Assembly: GCA_023389895.1 (NCBI GenBank)
Contig: JAEWDX010000309.1
Coordinates: 1-19,797 of the forward strand
Direction: 5' to 3'
Length of the DNA: 19,797 nucleotides
DNA from: Bacillota bacterium
GTDB lineage: Bacteria; Bacillota; Bacilli; Bacillales; Cytobacillaceae
The stretch's first letter is position 1, and each line of letters begins with the position of its first letter. The translations under genes were made by a program, and so were the position numbers. Below are positions 1 to 7,086 of the stretch, one piece after another. The notes beneath the pieces are model-generated. The model made no database searches. It saw only the letters and a list, made by a program, of their open reading frames with translations, and was not told where the DNA came from.

Positions 1-83
<83 letters not shown>

Positions 84-123
84 CGCTAAAATCTTACATA
101 ATATTAGTTTACTATAAATTTCA

Positions 124-152
124 TTTCAATATTTTCATATAGGTGATATAAT
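124..152 (+). promoter_or_regulatory. possible SigA promoter of tagO
   Basis: A perfect -10 box TATAAT lies at 147-152, and a weak -35 (TTTCAA) lies 17 bases upstream at 124-129. Transcription would start near 159, giving a leader of about 90 bases before the tagO ribosome site at 235-242. The -35 is poor, so this is only a candidate. Confidence 0.35.
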
Positions 153-248
153 CATTACGGCTATATGAAGAGATAAACTAGTAGATGCCGAATTTTACAT
201 ATCTAAAATAAATCATATTGGATAAGCTATTTTTGAGGAGGTTCTTAA

Positions 249-1307
249 ATGGTTTACGTAACACTAGCTCTTTGCTTTGTGGCTTCAATAATTTTAACCC
301 CATTAATAAAAAAGCTTGCTTTTGCCATAGGAGCTACTGATAAGCCGAATCAGCGAAAAGTTCATCAGAAAATAATGCCACGATTAGGTGGTTTAGCTAT
401 ATTTATCAGCTTTATTATTGGTCTTTTATTTTTACGACCAACAGATGAATATTCAATTTTCATTATTATTGGCAGTTTTATCATTATTATCACTGGAATT
501 TTAGATGATATGTTTGAATTATCTGCCAAAGTTAAGCTTTTAGGTCAAATTGCAGCGGCGCTTGTCGTTGTCTTACCTGGTGTTCAGGTTGATTTCATCA
601 ATATTCCTATTTTTGGGGGACAAATTGAATTTGGCTTTCTAAGTATCCCGTTAACGGTTTTATGGATTGTCGGAATTACGAATGCGATTAATTTAATCGA
701 TGGTCTTGATGGGTTGGCGGCAGGTGTTTCTTCGATTGCACTTATTACCATTTCTGGAATGGCGTTTTTAAAAGGCGATATTTTCGTTATGAGCATGGGC
801 TTGATTGTACTCGGAAGCACTTTAGGCTTTCTAGTTTATAATTTCCATCCTGCGAAAATATTTATGGGAGATACGGGAGCATTGTTCCTAGGATATATAA
901 TCTCTGTTTTGGCCTTGCTTGGCTTTAAAAATATAACCATTTTATCATTAATCATTCCAGTTATTATTCTCGGCGTTCCGATTTCTGATACGCTATTTGC
1001 TATTATTAGGCGATTTGTCAATAAGCAGCCATTATCGGCCCCTGATAAGTCGCATCTACATCATTGCCTATTAAAACTAGGCTATTCTCATCGTCAGACC
1101 GTGCTCATTATCTACGGCATTGCCGCAATGTTTGGGCTAGCAGCAGTCATTTTCTCCATGTCCACAATATGGGGAGCGCTATTAGTTATCGCAGTCTTAG
1201 TCTTAGCGATTGAAATTTTCGCCGAAAAAATTGGCCTCGTTGGCAAGGATTATAAACCATTATTAAAAATGATTAACCAAGGAAGCCAAGGAGAAAAAGG
1301 CCGTTAA
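249..1307 (+). CDS. tagO: TagO, undecaprenyl-phosphate GlcNAc-1-phosphate transferase
   Basis: TagO is an integral membrane enzyme of the MraY/WecA family. It transfers GlcNAc-1-phosphate from UDP-GlcNAc to undecaprenyl phosphate, the first committed step of wall teichoic acid synthesis. The 352-aa length fits the family. Visible motifs are the cytoplasmic loop PNQRKVHQKIMPRLGG (33-48), the Asp pair in ILDD (84-87), NAINLIDGLDGLAAG (145-159), the catalytic loop NFHPAKIFMGDTG (198-210) and the HLHH motif (269-272), set among about ten hydrophobic segments. The ATG at 249 follows a strong GAGGAGGT (235-242) with 6-base spacing. The gene converges on the SLH glycosidase gene and ends in a clear terminator. 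Neighbouring tagV and yvyE support tagO over a generic WecA. The ending GSQGEKGR is hydrophilic and cytoplasmic. Confident call. Confidence 0.95.
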   Translation: MVYVTLALCFVASIILTPLIKKLAFAIGATDKPNQRKVHQKIMPRLGGLAIFISFIIGLLFLRPTDEYSIFIIIGSFIIIITGILDDMFELSAKVKLLGQIAAALVVVLPGVQVDFINIPIFGGQIEFGFLSIPLTVLWIVGITNAINLIDGLDGLAAGVSSIALITISGMAFLKGDIFVMSMGLIVLGSTLGFLVYNFHPAKIFMGDTGALFLGYIISVLALLGFKNITILSLIIPVIILGVPISDTLFAIIRRFVNKQPLSAPDKSHLHHCLLKLGYSHRQTVLIIYGIAAMFGLAAVIFSMSTIWGALLVIAVLVLAIEIFAEKIGLVGKDYKPLLKMINQGSQGEKGR

Positions 1308-1313
1308 GCAAAT

Positions 1314-1360
1314 AAATTGAAACTCAATCAGCAGGGGGCTTACAGCCCGTTAATGCGTTA
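1314..1360 (+). repeat. short copy (C) of dispersed intergenic element
   Basis: This 47-base stretch joins the two conserved ends of the element found in full at 4618-4845 and 14105-14318. The left end is TTGAAACTCAATCAGCAGGG and the right end is CTTACAGCCCGTTAATG. The interior is missing, so it looks like an internally deleted remnant. It sits in the tagO 3' UTR, just before the terminator. Confidence 0.6.
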
Positions 1361-1373
1361 TAAATTTCTCATA

Positions 1374-1410
1374 AAAAAACTTCTCAATATCGACTTTGAG
1401 AGGTTTTTTT
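1374..1410 (+). terminator. Rho-independent terminator of tagO
   Basis: AAAAAACTTCTCAA pairs with TTTGAGAGGTTTTTT around a 7-base loop, and the right arm ends in a run of seven T. The A-rich left arm could also make it work for transcripts arriving from the other strand. Confidence 0.85.
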
Positions 1411-1476
1411 ATGTTTTGGGGGTGAAAAGTGACTTGATAAGGAGGCGTTTAGCGTTTATTGCGGGGAGTTACCAGT

Positions 1477-2062
1477 AAGGATGAGATTAGAGCATCTTTT
1501 TAAGCTGTATCCCTGAGAAAGCTGCTGCTAAGGATAAGATTGGAGCAACATTTCATCGGTCTCCCTTGGAAAGATACCGTAAAGGGTAGGATTGGAACAC
1601 CATTTCATCGGCCTCCCCTGAGAAGTTGTTGCTAAGGATAAGAATAGAGCAACTTTTTAACGGCATCCCCCGAAAAGTTGCCGCAAAGGATAAGCTTGGA
1701 GCATCTTTTTCAAGAGAATAGAGGAAAAGGTGCTCTAATGGGAGTGAAAGAGGCAACATTTTCAACAGAGTAGAAGAAAAGATGCTCTAATGGGAGTGAA
1801 AGAGGCAACATTTTCAATAGAGTAGTAGAAAAGGTGCTCTAATTGGAGCGGAAGGGGCAACATTTTCAACAGAGTAGTAGAAAAGGTGCTCTAATTGGAG
1901 CGGAAGGGGCATCTTTTTCAAGAGAATAGAGGAAAAGGTGCTCTAATTGGAGCGGAAGGGGCATCTTTTTCAACAGAGTAGGAGAGAAGATGCTCTAATG
2001 GAAGCGAAAGAGGCAACATTTTCAATAGAGTAGAAGAAAAGGTATCCTCCAAAAAGTTGCCG
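1477..2062. repeat. 52-bp tandem repeat array between converging genes
   Basis: A 52-base period runs through this gene-free stretch. The conserved core (GCAAC or GCATC followed by a T-rich tract) begins at 1492, 1545, 1597, 1649, 1701, 1753, 1805, 1857, 1909, 1961 and 2013, all 52 apart except the first step (53). Two subfamilies are visible. Units up to about 1700 carry AAGGATAAG..TTGGAGCAAC. Units from 1701 carry GAAAAGGTGCTCTAATTGG. GAAAAGGTGC can pair with GCATCTTTTTC across a small inner CTC/GAG stem, so single-stranded units can form hairpins. All frames are short, and nothing suggests coding. No CRISPR-like spacers are present, since the whole 52 bases are conserved. Confidence 0.9.
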
Positions 2063-2163
2063 CTAAAAGCTTAAGGTAACTTTTCCAGAAAAATCAGCAG
2101 AAAGTTACACACAACCAGCATAAGGCAGCAATTTTTCACGGGAATCGCGCCCTTCTGAAAAAG

Positions 2164-2200
2164 CAAACAGCAGACCGAATGATGCCCGGTCTGCTGTTTG
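2164..2200 (-). terminator. terminator of SLH glycosidase gene, possibly bidirectional
   Basis: This is a perfect 14-bp stem, CAAACAGCAGACCG with CGGTCTGCTGTTTG, around a 9-base loop. Read on the minus strand it is followed by GCTTTTTC, which suits termination of the gene ending at 2240. A second small hairpin, TTTCTCG-CTAA-CGAGAAA (2216-2233), lies between it and the stop codon. Confidence 0.85.
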
Positions 2201-2239
2201 TATTCAATCGTATATTTTCTCGCTAACGAGAAACAATAA

Positions 2240-4249
2240 TTAATACATAATCCGATACAAGAAGAGGACGAACTGGAATCGGTTGACGGATTCCTTTGGA
2301 CGGAATGTATTATCTGGGAATCCTTCCGTAATTTGATTCGCTAACAACACAGAAATGGAATCATAGCCAAAGGTTCCTGAGTTAACGTCTGAGAATGTTA
2401 TTTTTGCACTGCCTTTTAATGCAAAGGCTCGATGTAAGATAACGGCCATTTCTGCTCTAGTTAATGGGGCAGAAGGGTCAAATATACCTTCAGCTTTTCC
2501 GTTCATAATCTTCTGACCTGCTACAGCCGCTATCTCTTTATAGAATTTATGCGTTTTTGGAACGTCTTTAAACGCAACATCCGGAACATTTTCTGTATCA
2601 AGTTCCAAAGCCCTTGCTAATAAAATCGCCGCATCTACTCTTGTTAAAGCTGTATTTGGTTTAAATGTTCCATCCGGATAGCCATTGATGATTTTGCTGC
2701 TTGTTAATGTACTGATTTCTTTAAAATACTTATAAGAGACAGGAATGTCTGAAAAAGTTTGCTTAGGTTCTACTGTTCCTTTTTCTTCAACAATTTTAAT
2801 AGGAAGTTCTTTCGTTACTCCCTCATAGCTAACAGTTACGGTTCCTTTTCCAATTTTCGATGCAATAATTGTATTTCCTTGTATATCCCCAATAGTTGAG
2901 CTAACTTTCACTTTAGAAGCATCAATTGGAAGAGGGTTATAAAATTGGTCTAGCACATGTTTAACATTGACTGTTACTTGTGTACCTTTAACAATATCTC
3001 CAGCCACGGATAATCCAGCACTCATATATTTTGGCGCACTAAGTGGTGAAGTACTAATAACATGAAGAGTTGTTGAAACAGCACGTTCTCTGCCATCAGA
3101 TGGTGTGTTGATTAAGGATGCGTATTCATTGCCATGTTTTCTAACAAGCATCGCAGTTGAGCCGCCGCCATCAAGATTGATCGCTTTATCTACACCTAAC
3201 TTTACAAGATATTGTGAGAACTCTAATAAGGTCATCCCTTTGCTTTGTCCAGCTAGTCTGCCATCAACAGTGACCATAAATGCTTTTGTTCCAGACTTAT
3301 CAAGTGCAATTGCTGTTCGTGGAGCACGTTCCTTTGCACGAATATTGTTGGGGTCCATATTAAAAACAACAACCCCATTATTGACAAGCATCGGTCCTGA
3401 CGCAAGCATAAATTTTGAACCTTTCCACTTGTCGTCAATATTTAATGAAATGCTCACTTCTTCTCCAATGGAAAAATTGCTTAAAATAGTTTGCATACTT
3501 CCGTGTGCTGATAAAACAAAGCCATCCTCTGGAATTTCAGTCGCAGCTACATCTCCAAATGAACGGATAGCGCTAACTGTTCCCGTAATGGTATCTCCGA
3601 AAGCTAGATTTCTATTTTTCGAAGCGTTGGAAAAAATAACTTCTACGCCATATTGGTTCGTTCTTGTAGTGCGTGTTTCATTCTCAGGCGTATAAAGTAT
3701 GAGCTCATTTTCATTACGAGTTTTGTTGATACTTGTAATATTATAAGGAGTTCCGCTTTGATTTAGTGTCATGCTCAGCTGATATTCACCAATCATTCCT
3801 TGCCCCGTGCTAGAGACGCCAAATGCAGCTGGCTTACTGACATAATGTTCTTTCTCAAATTCTGTTAAACCAATATTTACAATTTCATTATTGTATGAAA
3901 TTAAATACATGGGCACTTTTGTTTTCATATCAAAAAAAGAACCGTTAATGGCACCAACAACTTTATGATCTTCAAAATGGTTTTGTTTCGCTTGATAGGA
4001 AGTAGTTGTTAGTGTATTCAATGGATTAGGAAATGCTAAATCGAGTTGAGTGTATGGATCTAGCAAATTAATTTCTAAGAGATTAATATCCTGGGGATTT
4101 GAATTAATGACTTCTTTATTTTTCTTATAGTGGACTCCTGATGAAACGGGATATTCTTCCGCTGTTTCAGCAAATGTTGAAGCGGTTGGAATCGTAAAAA
4201 ATAACAAAGAAAAAACAAGTCCAACTATAATTTTTTTCTTATGTAACAA
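2240..4249 (-). CDS. secreted SLH-anchored phosphodiester glycosidase (NAGPA family)
   Basis: This is a 669-aa exoprotein. Residues 1-27 form a signal peptide (basic MLHKKK, hydrophobic core, cleavage near TFA-ET). Residues about 95-397 match the phosphodiester glycosidase domain (NAGPA/DUF2233, PF09992), with INGSFFD (101-107), GPMLV (285-289), RTAIAL (311-316), VDGR (328-331) and INLDGGGSTAM (357-367). Residues about 410-487 look like a bacterial Ig-like domain. Three SLH domains follow (about 499-547, 560-609, 619-668). SLH2 keeps the TRAE motif, SLH1 has TRVD, and SLH3 has degenerate NRF. SLH domains bind pyruvylated secondary wall polymer, so the enzyme should sit on the cell surface. 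The start is TTG at 4249, chosen because GAGGAGG (4263-4257) lies 7 bases upstream. It lies between tagO and tagV, which suggests a wall polymer substrate, but the true substrate is unknown. Confidence 0.9.
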   Translation of the reverse strand: MLHKKKIIVGLVFSLLFFTIPTASTFAETAEEYPVSSGVHYKKNKEVINSNPQDINLLEINLLDPYTQLDLAFPNPLNTLTTTSYQAKQNHFEDHKVVGAINGSFFDMKTKVPMYLISYNNEIVNIGLTEFEKEHYVSKPAAFGVSSTGQGMIGEYQLSMTLNQSGTPYNITSINKTRNENELILYTPENETRTTRTNQYGVEVIFSNASKNRNLAFGDTITGTVSAIRSFGDVAATEIPEDGFVLSAHGSMQTILSNFSIGEEVSISLNIDDKWKGSKFMLASGPMLVNNGVVVFNMDPNNIRAKERAPRTAIALDKSGTKAFMVTVDGRLAGQSKGMTLLEFSQYLVKLGVDKAINLDGGGSTAMLVRKHGNEYASLINTPSDGRERAVSTTLHVISTSPLSAPKYMSAGLSVAGDIVKGTQVTVNVKHVLDQFYNPLPIDASKVKVSSTIGDIQGNTIIASKIGKGTVTVSYEGVTKELPIKIVEEKGTVEPKQTFSDIPVSYKYFKEISTLTSSKIINGYPDGTFKPNTALTRVDAAILLARALELDTENVPDVAFKDVPKTHKFYKEIAAVAGQKIMNGKAEGIFDPSAPLTRAEMAVILHRAFALKGSAKITFSDVNSGTFGYDSISVLLANQITEGFPDNTFRPKESVNRFQFVLFLYRIMY

Positions 4250-4263
4250 TTGATTGCCTCCTC

Positions 4264-4552
4264 AAGTTGATTTTTTCGTAGACTTTATGTAGGAATATTT
4301 AAAAGTCTTAACTCTATAGTTCTACCATACTACAAAAATATTGTCGAATGATAAAAAGACTAGATTCGTATGACAGATTTTTCGAACGAGAAAGCCCATT
4401 ACGATGTGATAACGCTCTCTTTAGGGGTTAGAGTCTTAAAATAACGCTAGAAATAGGGAATGTTTCCTATGGCAATAGGTCATTTGAGAGTGGGTTGCTT
4501 GAGGAAAAATATTTTGGATGAGGAGGAGTTGTCCGAAAAGTCCATTTCCATA
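4264..4552. other. gene-free spacer upstream of the SLH gene
   Basis: I see no convincing gene here. It must hold the promoter of the minus-strand SLH gene, but no strong -35/-10 pair stands out. A TGTCGAA heptamer (4342-4348) matches the core Spo0A box, and an imperfect palindrome ATAGGGAA-TG-TTTCCTAT lies at about 4453-4470. Both may be chance. Confidence 0.4.
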
Positions 4553-4554
4553 AC

Positions 4555-4605
4555 AAAAAAAGTGCCCGCATCTCCAACTAAATGGTGAGAATGCAGAGCA
4601 CTTTC
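4555..4605 (-). terminator. terminator downstream of tagV
   Basis: Read on the minus strand, AAAGTGC pairs with GCACTTT, with an inner imperfect stem GCATTCTCACC/GGAGATGC, followed by a run of seven T. It ends the yvyE-tagV transcription unit, leaving about 255 bases of 3' UTR that includes the structured element at 4618-4845. Confidence 0.75.
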
Positions 4606-4617
4606 AATATTGAATAT

Positions 4618-4845
4618 ATAAAGTGAAACTTCAATCAATGGGATCTTATGACATACAGGACGTATTAGTCACGCATAGCCTGATTGTGTTTTCTAAGGAC
4701 TGAAACCCAATGAAAACACTTATGCCGACGAAGACAAAAGGACAAGGAAAGCTTCGACAGCAATACATCGCACGACTAAAACGAATGTTTTAGGAGGACG
4801 TGGCGTCCTTAGTCGGCCAGCCCGTTAATGTGGGATGAAATTTTC
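4618..4845 (+). repeat. full copy (A) of dispersed structured intergenic element
   Basis: The left end AAGTGAAACTTCAATCA (4621-4637) and the right end CAGCCCGTTAATG (4818-4830) match copies B and C. The interior is rich in stems: CAATCA..GG (4632-4642) with CCTGATTG (4679-4686); GCATA and GTGTTTTC (4673-4693) with GAAAACAC and TATGC (4712-4725); CGAAG (4729-4733) with CTTCG (4752-4756); and a branched module near 4771-4816. It has no open frame of note. It lies in the 3' UTR of tagV, in opposite orientation to the gene. Confidence 0.7.
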
Positions 4846-4859
4846 GGCTTCTTATTAAA

Positions 4860-5885
4860 TTAAGGTGTATTGCTTTCATCGCTAGTTCTTTCAGAAGCAA
4901 TAGAAGTAGTGTTATCAGAAAGATGATTCTTCAAAGTTAGTTTTGTTTCTTCAAGATCCGTATCATCTAATTGATAATAATAGATGCCATTTATATAATT
5001 ATCGATCCCATTTAGTGTCAATGATTCAATGCTCAATTTTGACCCAGCCGTCGCATAGTCAATGAATGATTTCATTTCATTAAATGATAAATCTGTCGTC
5101 ATATTGTCGCCAATCGCTTGGATGAGATCAGAATATTTCGTGAGCGATTTAACAGAGGTTGCTTTGTTTATGATTGCTTTTAATATGTCCTGCTGTCTTT
5201 TTCCGCGTTCGATATCATTATCAAGTTTCCTTGTCCGAGCAAGTGCTAAAGCCTCTTCACCATCTAAATGCTGTAAGCCTTTTTGGAGGTGAATCGCGTT
5301 TTGGCGATCCTGAGAATCTTGTTCACTGAAGGAATATGGAACGTCCACTTCAATTCCATCGAGTGCATTAACAATATCGATAAAGGCATTAAAGTTTAAG
5401 TTAACATAGTAATCAATCGGAATATCAAATAAGTTTTCAACGGTTTCGATTGTGGAAGCAATTCCACCTTTGCCATATGCGTGATTGATTTTATCGTTAT
5501 AGCCTTTATTAGGAATATACACATAAGAGTCACGAGGGATACTTAATAGCTTAACTGATTTTTCTTTTTCGTTAAAGGTTGCAAGCATTAAGGCATCTGT
5601 CCTTGATCCGCCTGTATAATTCCGCAGATTGCTATCATCGAGTCCCGCGATAATGATGGAAATATTATCGAAATCCGGGTCAACCTGCTTTTCTCTCTTT
5701 GTTGATTCACGCTCAATGGGTTTATAGGATTCATTCATGACTGACTGAGCTTTATTATATAAAAAAGTACCGTAGATGGTAGCACCTAAAATAAGAATGA
5801 GAAAGGGTGCTGAAATCCAGAAGAAGGTTTTTTTTCGTTTTTTATTTTTTTGTTTAGCCTGATAGCTTTGTCTAGAGTTAGACAT
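4860..5885 (-). CDS. tagV: LytR-CpsA-Psr (LCP) family wall teichoic acid ligase
   Basis: LCP enzymes transfer lipid-linked WTA or other glycopolymers onto peptidoglycan MurNAc at the outer membrane face. The 341-aa protein has a basic cytoplasmic N-terminus (1-19), one membrane anchor (about 20-42) and an extracellular LCP domain (about 73-250). Visible LCP motifs are GLDDS (81-85), SRTDA (94-98), SIPRDSYVYIP (115-125), DKINHAYGKGG (131-141) and LARTRKLDNDIERGKRQQ (215-232), which contain the Asp and Arg residues that hold the pyrophosphate. The C-terminus after 300 is polar and probably flexible. The ATG at 5885 follows AGGAGAG. B. subtilis has three paralogues (TagT, TagU, TagV). I choose TagV (YvhJ) because it lies next to yvyE between tagO and degS, but the paralogue assignment rests on synteny. 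Confidence 0.88.
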   Translation of the reverse strand: MSNSRQSYQAKQKNKKRKKTFFWISAPFLILILGATIYGTFLYNKAQSVMNESYKPIERESTKREKQVDPDFDNISIIIAGLDDSNLRNYTGGSRTDALMLATFNEKEKSVKLLSIPRDSYVYIPNKGYNDKINHAYGKGGIASTIETVENLFDIPIDYYVNLNFNAFIDIVNALDGIEVDVPYSFSEQDSQDRQNAIHLQKGLQHLDGEEALALARTRKLDNDIERGKRQQDILKAIINKATSVKSLTKYSDLIQAIGDNMTTDLSFNEMKSFIDYATAGSKLSIESLTLNGIDNYINGIYYYQLDDTDLEETKLTLKNHLSDNTTSIASERTSDESNTP

Positions 5886-5941
5886 TGAATCTCTCCTAGC
5901 ATCTGTTCATTATTCATACATGAAATGGATATTTCCTCACA

Positions 5942-5970
5942 TAAATAATATTTTAGCGATTAAACGTCAA
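5942..5970 (-). promoter_or_regulatory. weak candidate promoter of tagV
   Basis: On the minus strand TTGACG (5970-5965) lies 17 bases from TATTTA (5947-5942), inside the 96-base gap between yvyE and tagV. The -35 is good and the -10 poor. tagV may instead be read from the yvyE promoter. Confidence 0.25.
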
Positions 5971-5981
5971 TTCGTAAATCA

Positions 5982-6620
5982 TTATTTCCCCACATCCTCC
6001 TCCAAATATAACGATTTGCCTTCAGAAAGGCTGCCTTGTCCATTTGTTAGCTCGATCATCCAATTGGAATAGTTTTCTGTTTGCTCTTCTTCAACGAATG
6101 TTTCGATTTCAACGAGGTCTAAATAATGAATCTCTTTAATGGTATAGATAGAAGAGCGGAGTTCGTTTTCAACTTTTCCAAGCCATGTGTAGTCGATCCT
6201 TATGTGCATGACTCTCATTAATTTTCGCAGGACGACGCCAGTAGTATCGATGCCTTCAGATGTTGACTTCCCGTAAGCACGGATTAGACCACCTGCTCCT
6301 AATTTTATGCCGCCAAAGTATCTTGTAATGACAACAACCGTATCTTTTAATTGCTTTTTTTTTAATACTTCGAGTATAGGGACCCCAGCAGTGCCACTTG
6401 GTTCACCGTCATCATTCGCTTTTTGGATTTGGTTATTTTCGCCAATCATATAGGCAGAGCAGTTATGAGTAGCATTCCAATGCTTCTTTTTTATTTGTTG
6501 AATAAAATCCTGAGCTTCCGACTCTGTTTCCGCCCTTGAAACATGAGCGATGAATCGAGATTTCTGGATGACAATTTCATGTTCTCCGTAACCTTTCACA
6601 GTATAGTAACGGGGCAGCAT
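5982..6620 (-). CDS. yvyE: YvyE, YigZ/IMPACT family protein
   Basis: This is a 212-aa cytoplasmic protein of the YigZ/IMPACT family. The N-terminal UPF0029/Impact domain (about 15-120) shows KSRFIAHV (20-27), THNCSAYMIG (51-60), NDDGEPSGTAG (69-79) and the hallmark VVVITRYFGGIKLGAGGLIR (95-114). The C-terminal half (about 135-205) fits the ferredoxin-like DUF1949 domain. The molecular role is unsettled. The eukaryotic relative IMPACT regulates the Gcn2 kinase, and bacterial members have been linked to proteolysis or translation without proof. The start at 6620 has AAAGGAG 8 bases upstream. It is the first gene of a probable yvyE-tagV unit and diverges from degS, as in B. subtilis. Confidence 0.92.
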   Translation of the reverse strand: MLPRYYTVKGYGEHEIVIQKSRFIAHVSRAETESEAQDFIQQIKKKHWNATHNCSAYMIGENNQIQKANDDGEPSGTAGVPILEVLKKKQLKDTVVVITRYFGGIKLGAGGLIRAYGKSTSEGIDTTGVVLRKLMRVMHIRIDYTWLGKVENELRSSIYTIKEIHYLDLVEIETFVEEEQTENYSNWMIELTNGQGSLSEGKSLYLEEDVGK

Positions 6621-6680
6621 GCAATCGCTCCTTTCGTAAAGTGAAACTTAAACAGTAAGCGAAAAAAATCGCCTTCCTCC

Positions 6681-6710
6681 ATTATAATTCGACATGAATT
6701 AATCCTGCAA
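6681..6710 (-). promoter_or_regulatory. SigA-type promoter of yvyE
   Basis: On the minus strand TTGCAG (6710-6705) and a perfect TATAAT (6686-6681) are separated by 18 bases. The start would fall near 6674, about 54 bases before the yvyE ATG. Confidence 0.55.
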
Positions 6711-6743
6711 TTATTAGGAGGTAATTAATGTGTGCAATGGGTG

Positions 6744-7008
6744 TCCGTGATATAATAACAATATCCAGATGGGGAAAAATGGATTTCAAATTTGCTTGAT
6801 TTAGTATCACGGATATATATACTATGTTGATGATAAAGAGTTACCTTTTTTCGTGTGAAAAAAACACTACTTTATGGTCATGATATAGGCTATTAGACTT
6901 ATTTATGTAAAGCTATTCTATGCCTTTTTACCGAATTTTGGCTACTTCCCTATATTTTACGCATGTTTAAGATAGTATATCTAGCCGTTTCAAGCTAAAA
7001 TATAGGAA
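6744..7008 (+). promoter_or_regulatory. degS upstream region: extended -10 promoter and two inverted repeats
   Basis: An extended -10 element, TGATATAAT (6748-6756), has no clear -35. It would give degS a leader of about 320 bases. Two perfect inverted repeats lie here: TCCGTGATA (6744-6752) with TATCACGGA (6805-6813), and CCTATATTTTA (6949-6959) with TAAAATATAGG (6996-7006). The second encloses a smaller palindrome, AGATA-GTA-TATCT (6970-6982). They could be operators or leader structure. The sequence does not decide. The TATAAT overlaps the first left arm, which would suit repression. Confidence 0.45.
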
Positions 7009-7086
7009 AGGCAGATAACTGTAAAAGTAATGGGTCATATTAACGTACTAATTCTTTTTCCGCCTTTCTTGTCCGGAGGATTTTTT

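Noticed and set aside
1477..2062. CRISPR array
   Set aside because: The whole 52-base unit is conserved, with no unique spacers and no cas genes nearby. It is a tandem repeat.
3105..3695. 196-codon plus-strand frame opposite the SLH glycosidase gene
   Set aside because: It is antisense to a clear catalytic domain, with no ribosome site and no sensible product.
7030..7086. Upstream in-frame start of degS at 7030
   Set aside because: There is no ribosome site. The ATG at 7087 has GGAGGA at the right distance and gives the family length, with His189 at the known position.
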